From NCBI GenBank assembly GCA_005805045.1, contig SYNW01000071.1:1-24351 (forward strand): DNA of 24,351 bases, written 5' to 3'. A program made the position numbers and the translations under genes. The DNA is from Actinomycetota bacterium. GTDB taxonomy: Bacteria > Actinomycetota > Acidimicrobiia > Acidimicrobiales > Ilumatobacteraceae. The first letter of the stretch is position 1; each line of letters opens with the position of its first letter. Positions 15,674-23,371 of the stretch are shown here, piece by piece. Below the pieces are notes generated by a model. It did not search any database and was not told where the DNA came from. It worked only from the letters and a program-made list of their open reading frames with translations.

Positions 15674-16678
15674 TCAACTTGGATCAGGAACTTTGGCATC
15701 GCGCAACACCGCGCCAGATCCCACTTCAGCGTTAGCACCAACAAGGCAGGAATTAACTTCAGCAAAAGAGCCGATATGTCCCATCACAGCACTGTCGACA
15801 ACGACGGCATTGTCGTCGATTTTTGCACCCGTTAACAAAACTGAGCGAATGATCCGTGCGTTCTGCCCCACTATGCAGCCTCGATCAATCGTGCTCAGCG
15901 TAACCGTGGCCGAACTTGCAACAACCGACTCGGCGCTAACTGGCGTAACAACGTGAATACTTTTACGTTGTAGAAGTTCGACATTCGCACGCATGTATGT
16001 GTCTGGGCGACCTGCATCTATCCAATAATCTCGGGTGGCGAAACCGAACAACTGATTATCTTTCACCATTTGAGGAAATGTTTCGCGCTCAATTGACATT
16101 GGTGCGACACCAGGCATTCTTTCGAGAACCGAAGCTTCAAACACATACGTACCGGCATTTACATTACGCGAAATTGACTGACCTGGCTCGGGCTTTTCGA
16201 CGAAGCGCAACACTTGACCTTGCGAGTTTGTCTCGACCACGCCAAATTGCGATGGGTCATCGACTGGAGTGAGGTGAATCGTGCCTTGTGCTCCGGTCGA
16301 TTTATGAAACGAAACCAATTTTGCGATATCCAAATCAGTCAATACATCGCCGTTGGCAACAATGAACGTTTCACCGCTTTCATCAATGCCTGAGTGTCGC
16401 GCGGCAAAGCCAATTGCCCCAGCCGTGTCTAGTGGTCGATCTTCGACCGCGTAAGTCAATTTGACGCCCGCGCAAACGTTTGACGGAAACGCCCGCAGAA
16501 AAGGTGCAGGTTTGAAACCCAGCGAAAGCACCGCGTCGGTTACTCCGCCGCGCGCAAGTGACGCCATCAAGCGTTCGAGCAGTGGCAAGTTTCCGATCGG
16601 AAGCAATGGCTTTGGCGTAGACAATGTCAACGGTCGTAAGCGAGTGCCGAACCCACCAACTAGCACGACTGCGTGCAT
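15674..16678 (-). CDS. Sugar-1-phosphate nucleotidyltransferase (mannose-1-P guanylyltransferase-like)
   Basis: This 334-residue enzyme begins with VVLVGGFGTRLRPLT (4-18) and TPKPLLPIGN with Lys23. It continues with VANGDVLTD (Asp111), FVEKPEPG (Glu161, Lys162), NVNAGTYVF (173-181) and YWIDAGRPDTY (Asp221). These are the activation, metal-binding and sugar-binding motifs of nucleotidyltransferases. Residues from about 250 form hexapeptide-type turns (IVGQNARI, VVDSAVMG, VGANAEVG), i.e. a left-handed beta helix. Length and architecture fit GDP-mannose pyrophosphorylase of the GMPP type. With gmd and fcl nearby, GTP plus mannose-1-phosphate to GDP-mannose is the most likely reaction, but a glucose-1-phosphate enzyme cannot be excluded. 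It is in the six-gene run, 27 bases after the anchored protein gene. Confidence 0.88.
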   Translation of the reverse strand: MHAVVLVGGFGTRLRPLTLSTPKPLLPIGNLPLLERLMASLARGGVTDAVLSLGFKPAPFLRAFPSNVCAGVKLTYAVEDRPLDTAGAIGFAARHSGIDESGETFIVANGDVLTDLDIAKLVSFHKSTGAQGTIHLTPVDDPSQFGVVETNSQGQVLRFVEKPEPGQSISRNVNAGTYVFEASVLERMPGVAPMSIERETFPQMVKDNQLFGFATRDYWIDAGRPDTYMRANVELLQRKSIHVVTPVSAESVVASSATVTLSTIDRGCIVGQNARIIRSVLLTGAKIDDNAVVVDSAVMGHIGSFAEVNSCLVGANAEVGSGAVLRDAKVPDPS

Positions 16679-16705
16679 CTGTCGATCTACTCCAATTTTT
16701 TGTTG

Positions 16706-17377
16706 CTAACCAGTAATCAGTGGATCAAGATCTGTAATCGTAATTGGTTGGGGAACATCTGCATCTTTGGCGACAAAAGCCAAAGTAATTGCCATGCCAT
16801 TGCCGGTAAGACGCACATTGCCGAGCTCGGCAATCGAAATTTTTGGCGTGGAAATTTTTGAATCCCAAACGACGACTTGCACGCTTGCATCTTTGTCACC
16901 GCACTTGGTGTCGGCTTCGGTAATTTTCTCTCCGTTGTTCAATGTCTTAGGGAACTGAATCGAATCATTGGTGACCGTCAAACCGTAGAGTTCAAAAATA
17001 GTTTCAAGTTTGGCGCGGCGTTCACCCGACAACACCTGTGGCTCCCAACGAACGACACCCGATGACTCGATGAATGCACCAGGCTTGATGCTGGCGATAT
17101 CGGCACCAATCTCAGAAGTCGCCGGCAAGTTGTCGAGAAAGGTGTCGCACTTATAAATGCCGAATGCCGTGTAATACGTCTGCGTCGCCGTGTCTAACGC
17201 GCTGACTCGCTCTTGGCTCTGGCGGGCATAAGCGATTAGTCCAACACCAAGCACACAAACGACGAAGATCACGGTCGGAAACAATGACCCACCCTGCATG
17301 CGAATCTTGCGTCCCTTGCGATTTTTGCTGGTCGCTGCGAGTCGCGCGATTTTTTTTGCCGAAGATGATGTTGCCAC
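16706..17377 (-). CDS. Conserved anchored extracytoplasmic protein of unknown function
   Basis: This 223-residue protein starts with a lysine/arginine-rich cytosolic tail, then one hydrophobic helix (about 32-50: SLFPTVIFVVCVLGVGLIAYA), and then a soluble domain outside the membrane. The soluble part contains YYTAFGIYKCDTFL and, later, TKCGDKDASVQVVVWDS. The two cysteines in these segments could pair. I recall similar unnamed proteins in Acidimicrobiia with a histidine-rich HWHAAYGIYVCD segment; here the histidines are not present. It starts at GTG 17377 with TAGCAT 9 bases upstream, although it lies only 20 bases behind a GT4 gene and is probably also read through from it. Its place among glycosyltransferase and nucleotide-sugar genes suggests an envelope role. 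I do not recognise a named family. Confidence 0.7.
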   Translation of the reverse strand: MATSSSAKKIARLAATSKNRKGRKIRMQGGSLFPTVIFVVCVLGVGLIAYARQSQERVSALDTATQTYYTAFGIYKCDTFLDNLPATSEIGADIASIKPGAFIESSGVVRWEPQVLSGERRAKLETIFELYGLTVTNDSIQFPKTLNNGEKITEADTKCGDKDASVQVVVWDSKISTPKISIAELGNVRLTGNGMAITLAFVAKDADVPQPITITDLDPLITG

Positions 17378-17386
17378 GAAGATGAA

Positions 17387-17392
17387 ATGCTA
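17387..17392 (-). promoter_or_regulatory. Possible internal -10 box
   Basis: TAGCAT on the minus strand lies 9 bases before the GTG at 17377, in the 20-base gap after the GT4 gene. It may be an internal promoter or a chance match. Confidence 0.22.
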
Positions 17393-17397
17393 CAGGC

Positions 17398-18639
17398 TTA
17401 TCGCCTGTACAAGACTTCGTAGCGTTGTGCAACTGCCTGGGGCGAAGCATGGCCTTCGACCCATTTTCGGCCGCGCACTCCCATTTCTTCAAGAGTTTCA
17501 ATGTCGCCAATCAAAGCCGAGAGTGCGGAAATAAATGCTTGTTGATCATCGGGCTCAACGCAAACACCGGCATTCGCCGCCGCCAAAATTCGTGGCACCT
17601 CGGTATCCAAGTCAATCGCGGCAATAATTGGTCGCCCAGCGGCGAGTATCGAATAAGTTTTTGATGGCACACTCACCGAACCGAGCCCCCGACGCAACGG
17701 AACAACATGTAGATCTCCCGTTGCCAACACTTCGCTGAGTCGCGAAACATCTTGATATTCGCCGAATTTGATGTTGCTTAAACCTTGCGCAGCCGACTCA
17801 AGCGACCTACGGGCTGCACCCTCACCATTGATGACGAAATAGACATTCGGCAAAGCCCGCGCTGCTTCAATCAACAAATCCAGCGATTGGGAGAACCCGA
17901 CGTTGCCTGCATACATCACGACGACCGAATCATCGATGCCTAGTTCGCGCCGATAATTTGTTGACCGAGACATTGGCTCGATCGCTTGAATGTCTACAAA
18001 ATTTGGAATCACTTTTATACGCTTATGAAACCTTTGGTCGAGTTTTCTCTGCACATTGTTCGCCAAGTCATCAGACAGCAATACGACTGAATCAGATCGC
18101 TGATAACTAACTCGCTCGAGCCACCGAGCGACAGAAATGATCCGCTTGTTGGTAATTGCGCCCGTCTCAACCGCGGCATCCGGGAATACGTCTTGGATAT
18201 TGAACACCAATTTTCCACCCCGAAACAATTTCGTATGCCAACCGATCAAACCGAGTGTCAGCGGTGGCGACATCGCCAAGATGCCGTCAACGCGACGCCA
18301 AAAACCGCCGGCAAACAAAGCGCGTAAACCGACCAAATAGCTGAACAAAATAAAACCGAATGCTCGGCGCAGCAAGTTGCTCTTCGTGCGGCCCGCGAAT
18401 GGCTGCACACGGGTAATTGATCCCCAACTGGTTTTTTCGACCCGCCACAATGCGCCTGCCCAGCCCGCCTCGACTTGATGCTTGCGATACCACGGCAACG
18501 AAGTGACAACATGAAGTTTGTGACCACGGGCTGCAAGTTCGTGAACAATTCTGGTCATCACCACACCTGTGGGGGCCATGTCTGGCTCAAAATGCGGACA
18601 AAGAACGATCAGCGACAATTTACGTGGGCTGGCACTCAT
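17398..18639 (-). CDS. GT4-family glycosyltransferase (WcaI/WbuB-like)
   Basis: This 413-residue protein has a GT-B fold layout: an N-terminal acceptor half with CPHFEPDMAPTGVVMTRIVHELAARGH, then IQDVFPDAAVETG, and a C-terminal nucleotide-sugar half with VVVMYAGNVGFSQSLD and HVVPLRRGLGSVSVPSKTYSILAAGRP. The last segment is the WbuB/WcaI-type variant of the donor-binding region, in which VPSKTYSILAAGRP corresponds to the more usual EGFGxxxxEAM. Such enzymes add a sugar to a growing lipid-linked oligosaccharide at the cytoplasmic face. The ATG overlaps the stop of the next-upstream GT4 gene (ATGA, 18639-18636). Donor and linkage cannot be read, but GDP-L-fucose or GDP-mannose would be available from this locus. 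Confidence 0.9.
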   Translation of the reverse strand: MSASPRKLSLIVLCPHFEPDMAPTGVVMTRIVHELAARGHKLHVVTSLPWYRKHQVEAGWAGALWRVEKTSWGSITRVQPFAGRTKSNLLRRAFGFILFSYLVGLRALFAGGFWRRVDGILAMSPPLTLGLIGWHTKLFRGGKLVFNIQDVFPDAAVETGAITNKRIISVARWLERVSYQRSDSVVLLSDDLANNVQRKLDQRFHKRIKVIPNFVDIQAIEPMSRSTNYRRELGIDDSVVVMYAGNVGFSQSLDLLIEAARALPNVYFVINGEGAARRSLESAAQGLSNIKFGEYQDVSRLSEVLATGDLHVVPLRRGLGSVSVPSKTYSILAAGRPIIAAIDLDTEVPRILAAANAGVCVEPDDQQAFISALSALIGDIETLEEMGVRGRKWVEGHASPQAVAQRYEVLYRR

Positions 18640-19748
18640 GACAGTGCCGCCTTGTAGGCATCAAATAAATCCTGGCCCGACTTGGCGATTGAAAATTGAC
18701 CAGCACGCGCCTTGCCCGACGAGATCAGAGCCTGACGCGAGGATGCGACAATCTCAAGGGCGCTCGCCCATCGATCTAGTTCGAGTGGTAAGACCAAACC
18801 AGCATCTCCGACCACTTCAGGCAACGCAGCACAGTCACTAGCGACAACCGGTGTTTCGAGTTGCATCGCTTCAATCACCGGCGCACCAAATCCTTCATAC
18901 AAACTTGGAAATACCAGCGCTTTGGACAGGCGCATCAAACCATCACGATCCTCGTCGACGACCCGATCAAGGCGAAATACTCGATCGTCCAAATTGAGGC
19001 GTCGGACTTCTCGCATGAAATCAATCTCACCACGACCCTTGCCGCCCGCACAAACTAATACCAAATTTTCATCCGTCCAATGAGTTTTCATGAGTTGAAG
19101 CAAAAATTTGTGGTTTTTATGCGGATGTGTGACTGCAGGCAAAAAAATAACATCTTTGTTTTGAAGCCTCAGCCGGCGACGCAACTCGTTCTCGCTCGTG
19201 GCCGATTTGCCCAGTTGATCATCAATGCCATGACGCACGACTCGAACCTTGTCTGGCGGCAAATTGAACTTTGCCGCGAGACGATCACGCACATATTGGC
19301 TTGGCGTGGTGATAATTGATGCTCGATTTAATGAACGCGGAACAATCATGCTCAGATACACAAGCCGGACACGACTGAAATTTTCTGGAAACGACAAATA
19401 CTGCACGTCGTGAATCGTGAGCATGGTTCGTCGACCGCCAAACCGTGGCATCGTGCCACCGCCATGATGCAACAGATCAAACTTTCGAGTTTTGAGCGCT
19501 AACCAAGTATGTTCGAGCAAAATTCTCAGCACACGCACCCCACCGTGCTTCGGTGCCTCCGCAAATTTAAAGATCGTGGCAAGTTGGGGATGAGTATTTG
19601 CAAAGTTCGGTTGCACAAAAAGGGTGATGTCGAATTCGCCACGATTGCATTGGCTCAGGCCGGTAAGTTGTCGTATCAAATATTCCTGAGAACCGCCCAC
19701 CTGACCCGCGCGCAGCCACAACAGATTCACACCAACTCTCAAAGTCAC
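18636..19748 (-). CDS. GT4-family glycosyltransferase
   Basis: This 370-residue GT-B glycosyltransferase starts with VGVNLLWLRAGQVGGSQEYL, where GGSQEY forms the N-terminal acceptor/phosphate loop. It contains LTIHDVQYLSFPENF and PSQYVRDRLAAKFNL, then the donor half with FLPAVTHPHKNHKFL and the signature SLYEGFGAPVIEAMQLETPVV, including the EX7E pair. This combination is typical of mannosyl- or rhamnosyl-type GT4 enzymes of surface polysaccharide clusters. The ATG overlaps the stop of the upstream GT4 gene (19748-19745), and its own stop overlaps the next ATG, so all three GT4 genes appear translationally coupled. The exact sugar is unknown. Confidence 0.92.
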   Translation of the reverse strand: MTLRVGVNLLWLRAGQVGGSQEYLIRQLTGLSQCNRGEFDITLFVQPNFANTHPQLATIFKFAEAPKHGGVRVLRILLEHTWLALKTRKFDLLHHGGGTMPRFGGRRTMLTIHDVQYLSFPENFSRVRLVYLSMIVPRSLNRASIITTPSQYVRDRLAAKFNLPPDKVRVVRHGIDDQLGKSATSENELRRRLRLQNKDVIFLPAVTHPHKNHKFLLQLMKTHWTDENLVLVCAGGKGRGEIDFMREVRRLNLDDRVFRLDRVVDEDRDGLMRLSKALVFPSLYEGFGAPVIEAMQLETPVVASDCAALPEVVGDAGLVLPLELDRWASALEIVASSRQALISSGKARAGQFSIAKSGQDLFDAYKAALS

Positions 19749-20833
19749 GACACGACCTGATCGTAAACTTCGGCGGTCTTTTGTGCCGTGGCTTGCCAGG
19801 TCATTTCACTTGCTCGCTTGCGGCCAAGTTCTGATAGTTCAGATTTTTGACCAATCGCCTGCATGACACCTGAGGCGATGCTTTGAATATCTAACGGATC
19901 AACCAAAACTGCTGCACCGCCTGCGACTTCTCGGGTTGAGGAGCCCCTGCTCGTCACAACGGGCGTGCCATGGCTCATCGCCTCAAGAATTGGCAAACCG
20001 AAACCTTCCATCAGCGACGGGTAACAAAGCACTTCAGCACACTCATAAATCGCCCCAAGGTCGCTGGGTTGGACAAACCCCGTAAAGTGCACCCGAGCTT
20101 TCGCCGAATTTGAAACCTCTTTCGCATCGAGCACGTCACCCCAACCGCTGGCACCAACTACGACCAGATCCGGCACCGAATCACCCAAGGTTTCAATCGC
20201 GGAAATTAATCTCGACAAATTTTTGCGGGGCTCGAGTGTGCCGACAAACAGCAGATAACTGTCTGGCAACTGATAACGGGTCTTGATTTGATCACGAGTA
20301 GTCATCACCATCGGCGCGACCACTCCAAGCGGAACATGGCGCAGCCGATCGCTAGAAAAACCAAATTCTTGGCAATCCTCCAAAGTCGATTGCGAAGAGC
20401 AAAGCAAGACGTCGGCATGCTTCAACAAAATCTTCAGGCTGCGCCGAAATACCGAATTGCCTCGACGGCTGAAAAACTGTGGATACTTCAAAAATGCGAG
20501 GTCATGAATGGTCGCGACCATCTTTGCATTCGTTGCAAACGGAATTATTGACGTGCAGTGGACCAAGTCGACTTTGCCAGTCGCGCTCTCTGCTTTTGGA
20601 AACCCGAACCGCATTGACATTTCGTAGAGCGCGGCTCCGCTCAAAAAAAGTTGTTGCACTTTGATCGGCGGCTGATATGCCCCTTGTGCCGACGTCCTAT
20701 GGCGACCCGCAAAACCGACAAGTTCGATGTCGCGCCGCAAACTTGGCAGTACTCGCGCCACTTCGATCGCCGCGGTCGCAGTACCCCCGGGCACTCGATG
20801 CCAGCACTGTTCCAAAGAGTAGGCCACACGCAT
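19745..20833 (-). CDS. GT4-family glycosyltransferase, first gene of the six-gene run
   Basis: This 362-residue GT-B enzyme begins MRVAYSLEQCWHRVPGGTATAA, with the glycine-rich acceptor loop VPGGTATAA. It then shows ATIHDLAFLKYP, CSSQSTLEDC, LLFVGTLEPRKNLSRL and the donor motif SLMEGFGLPILEAMSHGTPVV with the EX7E glutamates. The GTLEPRKN segment and the overall order are typical of polysaccharide GT4 transferases. The open frame extends to a TTG at 21055, but that would cover the start of divergent fcl. The ATG at 20833 has the purine-rich AGAAGGA directly before it and starts at the family's usual N-terminal strand. The 92-base gap to fcl (20834-20925) should contain divergent promoters; I saw only a weak TACGAT at 20908-20913 for the plus strand. 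Confidence 0.92.
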   Translation of the reverse strand: MRVAYSLEQCWHRVPGGTATAAIEVARVLPSLRRDIELVGFAGRHRTSAQGAYQPPIKVQQLFLSGAALYEMSMRFGFPKAESATGKVDLVHCTSIIPFATNAKMVATIHDLAFLKYPQFFSRRGNSVFRRSLKILLKHADVLLCSSQSTLEDCQEFGFSSDRLRHVPLGVVAPMVMTTRDQIKTRYQLPDSYLLFVGTLEPRKNLSRLISAIETLGDSVPDLVVVGASGWGDVLDAKEVSNSAKARVHFTGFVQPSDLGAIYECAEVLCYPSLMEGFGLPILEAMSHGTPVVTSRGSSTREVAGGAAVLVDPLDIQSIASGVMQAIGQKSELSELGRKRASEMTWQATAQKTAEVYDQVVS

Positions 20834-20925
20834 TCCTTCTATTCTGCCGTGTCGGCTTGATATTTGGCGTAAAGCCCCTGCGGCGGAACACAACGGGCTG
20901 TGGGTCGTACGATGTGGATAGCAAT

Positions 20926-21903
20926 ATGAGCGAAAAAACTTCCTCGCCAACATTTTGGAAAAATCGCACCGTTCTGATAACCGGTGGTAGCGGATTTCTT
21001 GGCCGCAACGTAGTCGAAGCATTTGCGGCAGCCGGCGCAACGGTTGTCGCCCCAACTCACAATCAAGCAGACCTTTCGGTGCCGGGGGTTGCGCTCGAAC
21101 TATTTAGGAAACACAAACCTAGTCATGTCGTGCACTTAGCGGCTCGCGTCGGGGGCATCGGCTACAACCAAGTTGCACCTGCCCCGTTGTACCTCGACAA
21201 CTTGATGATGGGTACCCACACGATTGAAGCCGCGAGAGTTGCCGGAATTGAAAAGACAATTCTGCTCGGCACCGTCTGCAGTTACCCAAAGTTCACGCCT
21301 GTTCCATTTCGCGAAGAATCAATCTGGGACGGCTACCCCGAAGAGACAAATGCACCGTATGGCATTGCCAAAAAAGCGCTGTTGGTGCACGCCCAAGTCA
21401 ACGCGCAACAATACGGGCAGAAGTTTGCGTTCTTGATACCAACAAATTTGTTTGGCCCAGGAGACAAGTTCCATCCTGATGTCTCGCACGTCATACCTGC
21501 GTTGATTAAAAAATGTGTCGAGGCCAAAGAACAAAAACTGGACAAAATCGTGGTTTGGGGCACGGGCTCGGCAAGCCGTGATTATTTGTTCGTCAAAGAC
21601 GCCGCACGGGCGATATTGCTGGCGAGCGAACTACACGACTCGACCGAGCCACTTAATTTGGGCAACAATCGTGAAATCACAATTCGTGAAACAGCCGAAA
21701 CGATCGCCCGCATCGTTGGTTTTTCAGGCGAACTAGTTTGGGACTCGTCGCGCCCGGATGGCCAGCCTCGACGACGCGTTGACCCGTCACGCGCCGAGCG
21801 CGAACTGGGCTGGCACGCCTCTACCGAGTTTGAACATGGTCTGCACGAAACAGTGAACTGGTTTCTTGCAAATCGTCAACAAGCACTAACCCTGCCCTCG
21901 TAG
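20926..21903 (+). CDS. fcl: GDP-L-fucose synthase
   Basis: This 325-residue SDR enzyme epimerises and reduces GDP-4-keto-6-deoxy-D-mannose to GDP-L-fucose. Motifs are LITGGSGFLGRNV (18-29), HLAARVGGIGYN, and LGTVCSYPKF with Cys118 in the position of the catalytic cysteine of E. coli Fcl and Thr116 in place of its serine. APYGIAKKA carries Tyr145 and Lys149. NLFGPGDKFHP, SHVIPALIKK and WGTGSASRDYLFVKDAA are also characteristic. All catalytic residues are present. The frame extends upstream to 20677, but that part overlaps the divergent GT4 gene, and ATG 20926 fits the family. Together with gmd it completes GDP-L-fucose synthesis, although the two genes lie 8 kb apart on opposite strands. The rhomboid gene follows after 4 bases. 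Confidence 0.94.
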   Translation: MSEKTSSPTFWKNRTVLITGGSGFLGRNVVEAFAAAGATVVAPTHNQADLSVPGVALELFRKHKPSHVVHLAARVGGIGYNQVAPAPLYLDNLMMGTHTIEAARVAGIEKTILLGTVCSYPKFTPVPFREESIWDGYPEETNAPYGIAKKALLVHAQVNAQQYGQKFAFLIPTNLFGPGDKFHPDVSHVIPALIKKCVEAKEQKLDKIVVWGTGSASRDYLFVKDAARAILLASELHDSTEPLNLGNNREITIRETAETIARIVGFSGELVWDSSRPDGQPRRRVDPSRAERELGWHASTEFEHGLHETVNWFLANRQQALTLPS

Positions 21904-21907
21904 AGTC

Positions 21908-22645
21908 GTGACGTTTCCGCCGCCGCAACTTCCGCCACCGTTGCCTCGTGCGACGCAATCAAAACCATCCCGCCGTCCACTATCGCCGCGACCGTCACGA
22001 CCCAACTTTCGGCTATCCACGAACAAGACATCGGTTACGAATGCAATCGTCTCGATCAACGTGGGTCTTTATTTGTGGATGTCGCTTTCGGGTTTTGACG
22101 AAACTTCAATAAATTTCGTCATCTCTCGGCAGTTTCTAGAGCAGGGCGAGTGGTATCGGCTCGTCAGTTGCGGCTTTGTGCACTTCGGAGTTTTCCATCT
22201 GGCGATGAACATGCTGCTGGCATATCAACTTGGTCAGTTGTTCGAACAAAAAATTGGCTCGCTCAGATTTGGTCTGCTCTATTTGACTTCTCTTTTGGGT
22301 GGATCAGTTGGCGCGTTGCTGATCAGCCCAGACGCGATCACAGGCGGTGCATCTGGCGCCGTGTTTGGTCTAATGGCGGCAGCACTGGTCGGATTTCGCC
22401 AAGACCGGGTCAACCCCCTGCGCACGGGCGTTGGCGCGACCTTTGCGCTGAACATCGTGATCACCCTCGTGATCCCAGGAATCTCGATTGGTGGACACTT
22501 CGGTGGGGCGATAATTGGCGCGATCTGCAGTTTGTTTTTGCTGAGCCCAACCAAGATTTCTCTGCCAAAGCTCGTCGAAATAGTTGCGCCGCTGATGATC
22601 TGCGTTGGGTTGATTTATGTTGCGATTGATTTCGTAAGCGCGTGA
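21908..22645 (+). CDS. Rhomboid-family intramembrane serine protease
   Basis: This 245-residue protein has a proline-rich cytosolic N terminus (about 1-40) and six or so membrane helices. The active site is visible: GGASGAVFG with Ser149 (GxSG) and GGHFGGAI with His197, which form the Ser-His dyad. The second helix has VHFGVFHLAMNM, with His92, His97 and Asn101, of which the latter residues form the oxyanion site. WYRLVSCGFVH is another common rhomboid segment. Such proteases cut single membrane helices; no substrate is evident here. The start is GTG at 21908, only 4 bases after the fcl stop, so it is probably co-transcribed with fcl. I see no link in function beyond this. Confidence 0.93.
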   Translation: MTFPPPQLPPPLPRATQSKPSRRPLSPRPSRPNFRLSTNKTSVTNAIVSINVGLYLWMSLSGFDETSINFVISRQFLEQGEWYRLVSCGFVHFGVFHLAMNMLLAYQLGQLFEQKIGSLRFGLLYLTSLLGGSVGALLISPDAITGGASGAVFGLMAAALVGFRQDRVNPLRTGVGATFALNIVITLVIPGISIGGHFGGAIIGAICSLFLLSPTKISLPKLVEIVAPLMICVGLIYVAIDFVSA

Positions 22646-22661
22646 CACCCTCGTCTTACTC

Positions 22662-22672
22662 TGACTAAGTCA
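22662..22672. promoter_or_regulatory. Short palindrome in gap before 22701 gene
   Basis: TGACTAAGTCA is a perfect 11-base palindrome around a central A/T, in the 55-base gap after the rhomboid gene. It could bind a small regulator or be chance. No known operator was recognised. Confidence 0.2.
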
Positions 22673-22700
22673 ATTCGTAATCAAAGAAATCCGAGGGGCA

Positions 22701-23099
22701 ATGCTTCACACAGTCAGACCATTATTGGATGTGCCACGCGCACAACTCGACCCGATCACGACTCTTTCAGAAAAACTGAGTGTTTTTGCGCTGGCACTTT
22801 CGAGGCCATTGCGTCACGAGACGTTGGTCCTGTGTCTTGATCATCAGCAGCGTGGTGTTGGTCTCATCGCCTTTGACTCGAACCGTGGACTAATTGAAAT
22901 CATCGACCGGATTATCGGCGCGGCAGTCAACATCGATTCAGCGACGACCATTTCATTGCTCACCGCACGCGGTGGCGATCACCGAAAGAAAGGCGATAAA
23001 TCTCAATTCCAGATGGCTGCGAATCGTTGCCAAGATGCCGGTCTCGCTCTAAGCGACTGGCTGCTTGTCAGTTATGGCGATTTATACAGTCTCAATTAA
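22701..23099 (+). CDS. Hypothetical protein, possible RadC/JAB-like fold
   Basis: This 132-residue protein starts with ATG preceded by a good GAGG ribosome site (22693-22696), one of the few in this window. The central part, LRHETLVLCLDHQQRGVGLIAF, resembles the first strands of RadC/JAB-type domains, and it ends with AANRCQDAGLALSDWLLVSYGDLYSL, similar to short actinobacterial proteins of unknown function that I recall. The His-x-His and Asp zinc ligands of active JAB peptidases are not evident. The stop lies within the end of the convergent FmdB-like gene (23096), overlapping by 4 bases. The name should be treated as tentative; the gene itself is well supported by codon use and start. Confidence 0.65.
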   Translation: MLHTVRPLLDVPRAQLDPITTLSEKLSVFALALSRPLRHETLVLCLDHQQRGVGLIAFDSNRGLIEIIDRIIGAAVNIDSATTISLLTARGGDHRKKGDKSQFQMAANRCQDAGLALSDWLLVSYGDLYSLN

Positions 23100-23323
23100 C
23101 TGTGGCAACCGCAGCCAGAGCCGCACCCGCCCATTTTCGCTGCGGGCATCGCTGGCGCATTCGAAGCACTGTTGCCACCGCCGACCGAGGCAAAAACTGA
23201 AAGCAAGCGCACTGCATTTTCGTGACCTTGCGAGCACTTGGCAGGCTCGTTGGCGGCCGACATCGCGCGACGCTCCTCAAAAACTTGGTCACAAGTGCGA
23301 CAACGAAATTCATACATCGGCAT
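23096..23323 (-). CDS. FmdB-family zinc ribbon protein with Cys-rich tail
   Basis: This 75-residue protein begins MPMYEFRCRTCDQVFEERR, the standard start of FmdB-type putative regulatory zinc ribbons. Cys8 and Cys11 form the first knuckle; the second is CSQGH (Cys30, His34), a CxxGH variant. A flexible Gly/Ser/Ala region then leads to a C-terminal GGCGSGCGCHS with three cysteines and a histidine (residues 67-74), a likely extra metal site. A longer frame from 23377 exists, but the ATG at 23323 is at the family start and has TAGACT 7 bases upstream. The 3' end overlaps the end of the 22701 gene by 4 bases. The role of the family is not established; some members are thought to be regulators. 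Confidence 0.85.
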   Translation of the reverse strand: MPMYEFRCRTCDQVFEERRAMSAANEPAKCSQGHENAVRLLSVFASVGGGNSASNAPAMPAAKMGGCGSGCGCHS

Positions 23324-23330
23324 GGATTGC

Positions 23331-23336
23331 AGTCTA
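23331..23336 (-). promoter_or_regulatory. Putative -10 box for FmdB-like gene (leaderless)
   Basis: TAGACT on the minus strand is followed by 7 bases (GCAATCC) and the ATG at 23323. There is no Shine-Dalgarno sequence. Confidence 0.45.
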
Positions 23337-23371
23337 GGCGTTGTTGATCTGGCACTACTAAGTCGATAAAT

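Noticed and set aside
20834..21055. N-terminal extension of the first GT4 to a TTG at 21055
   Set aside because: It overlaps the beginning of fcl on the other strand; the GT4 fold begins at ATG 20833.
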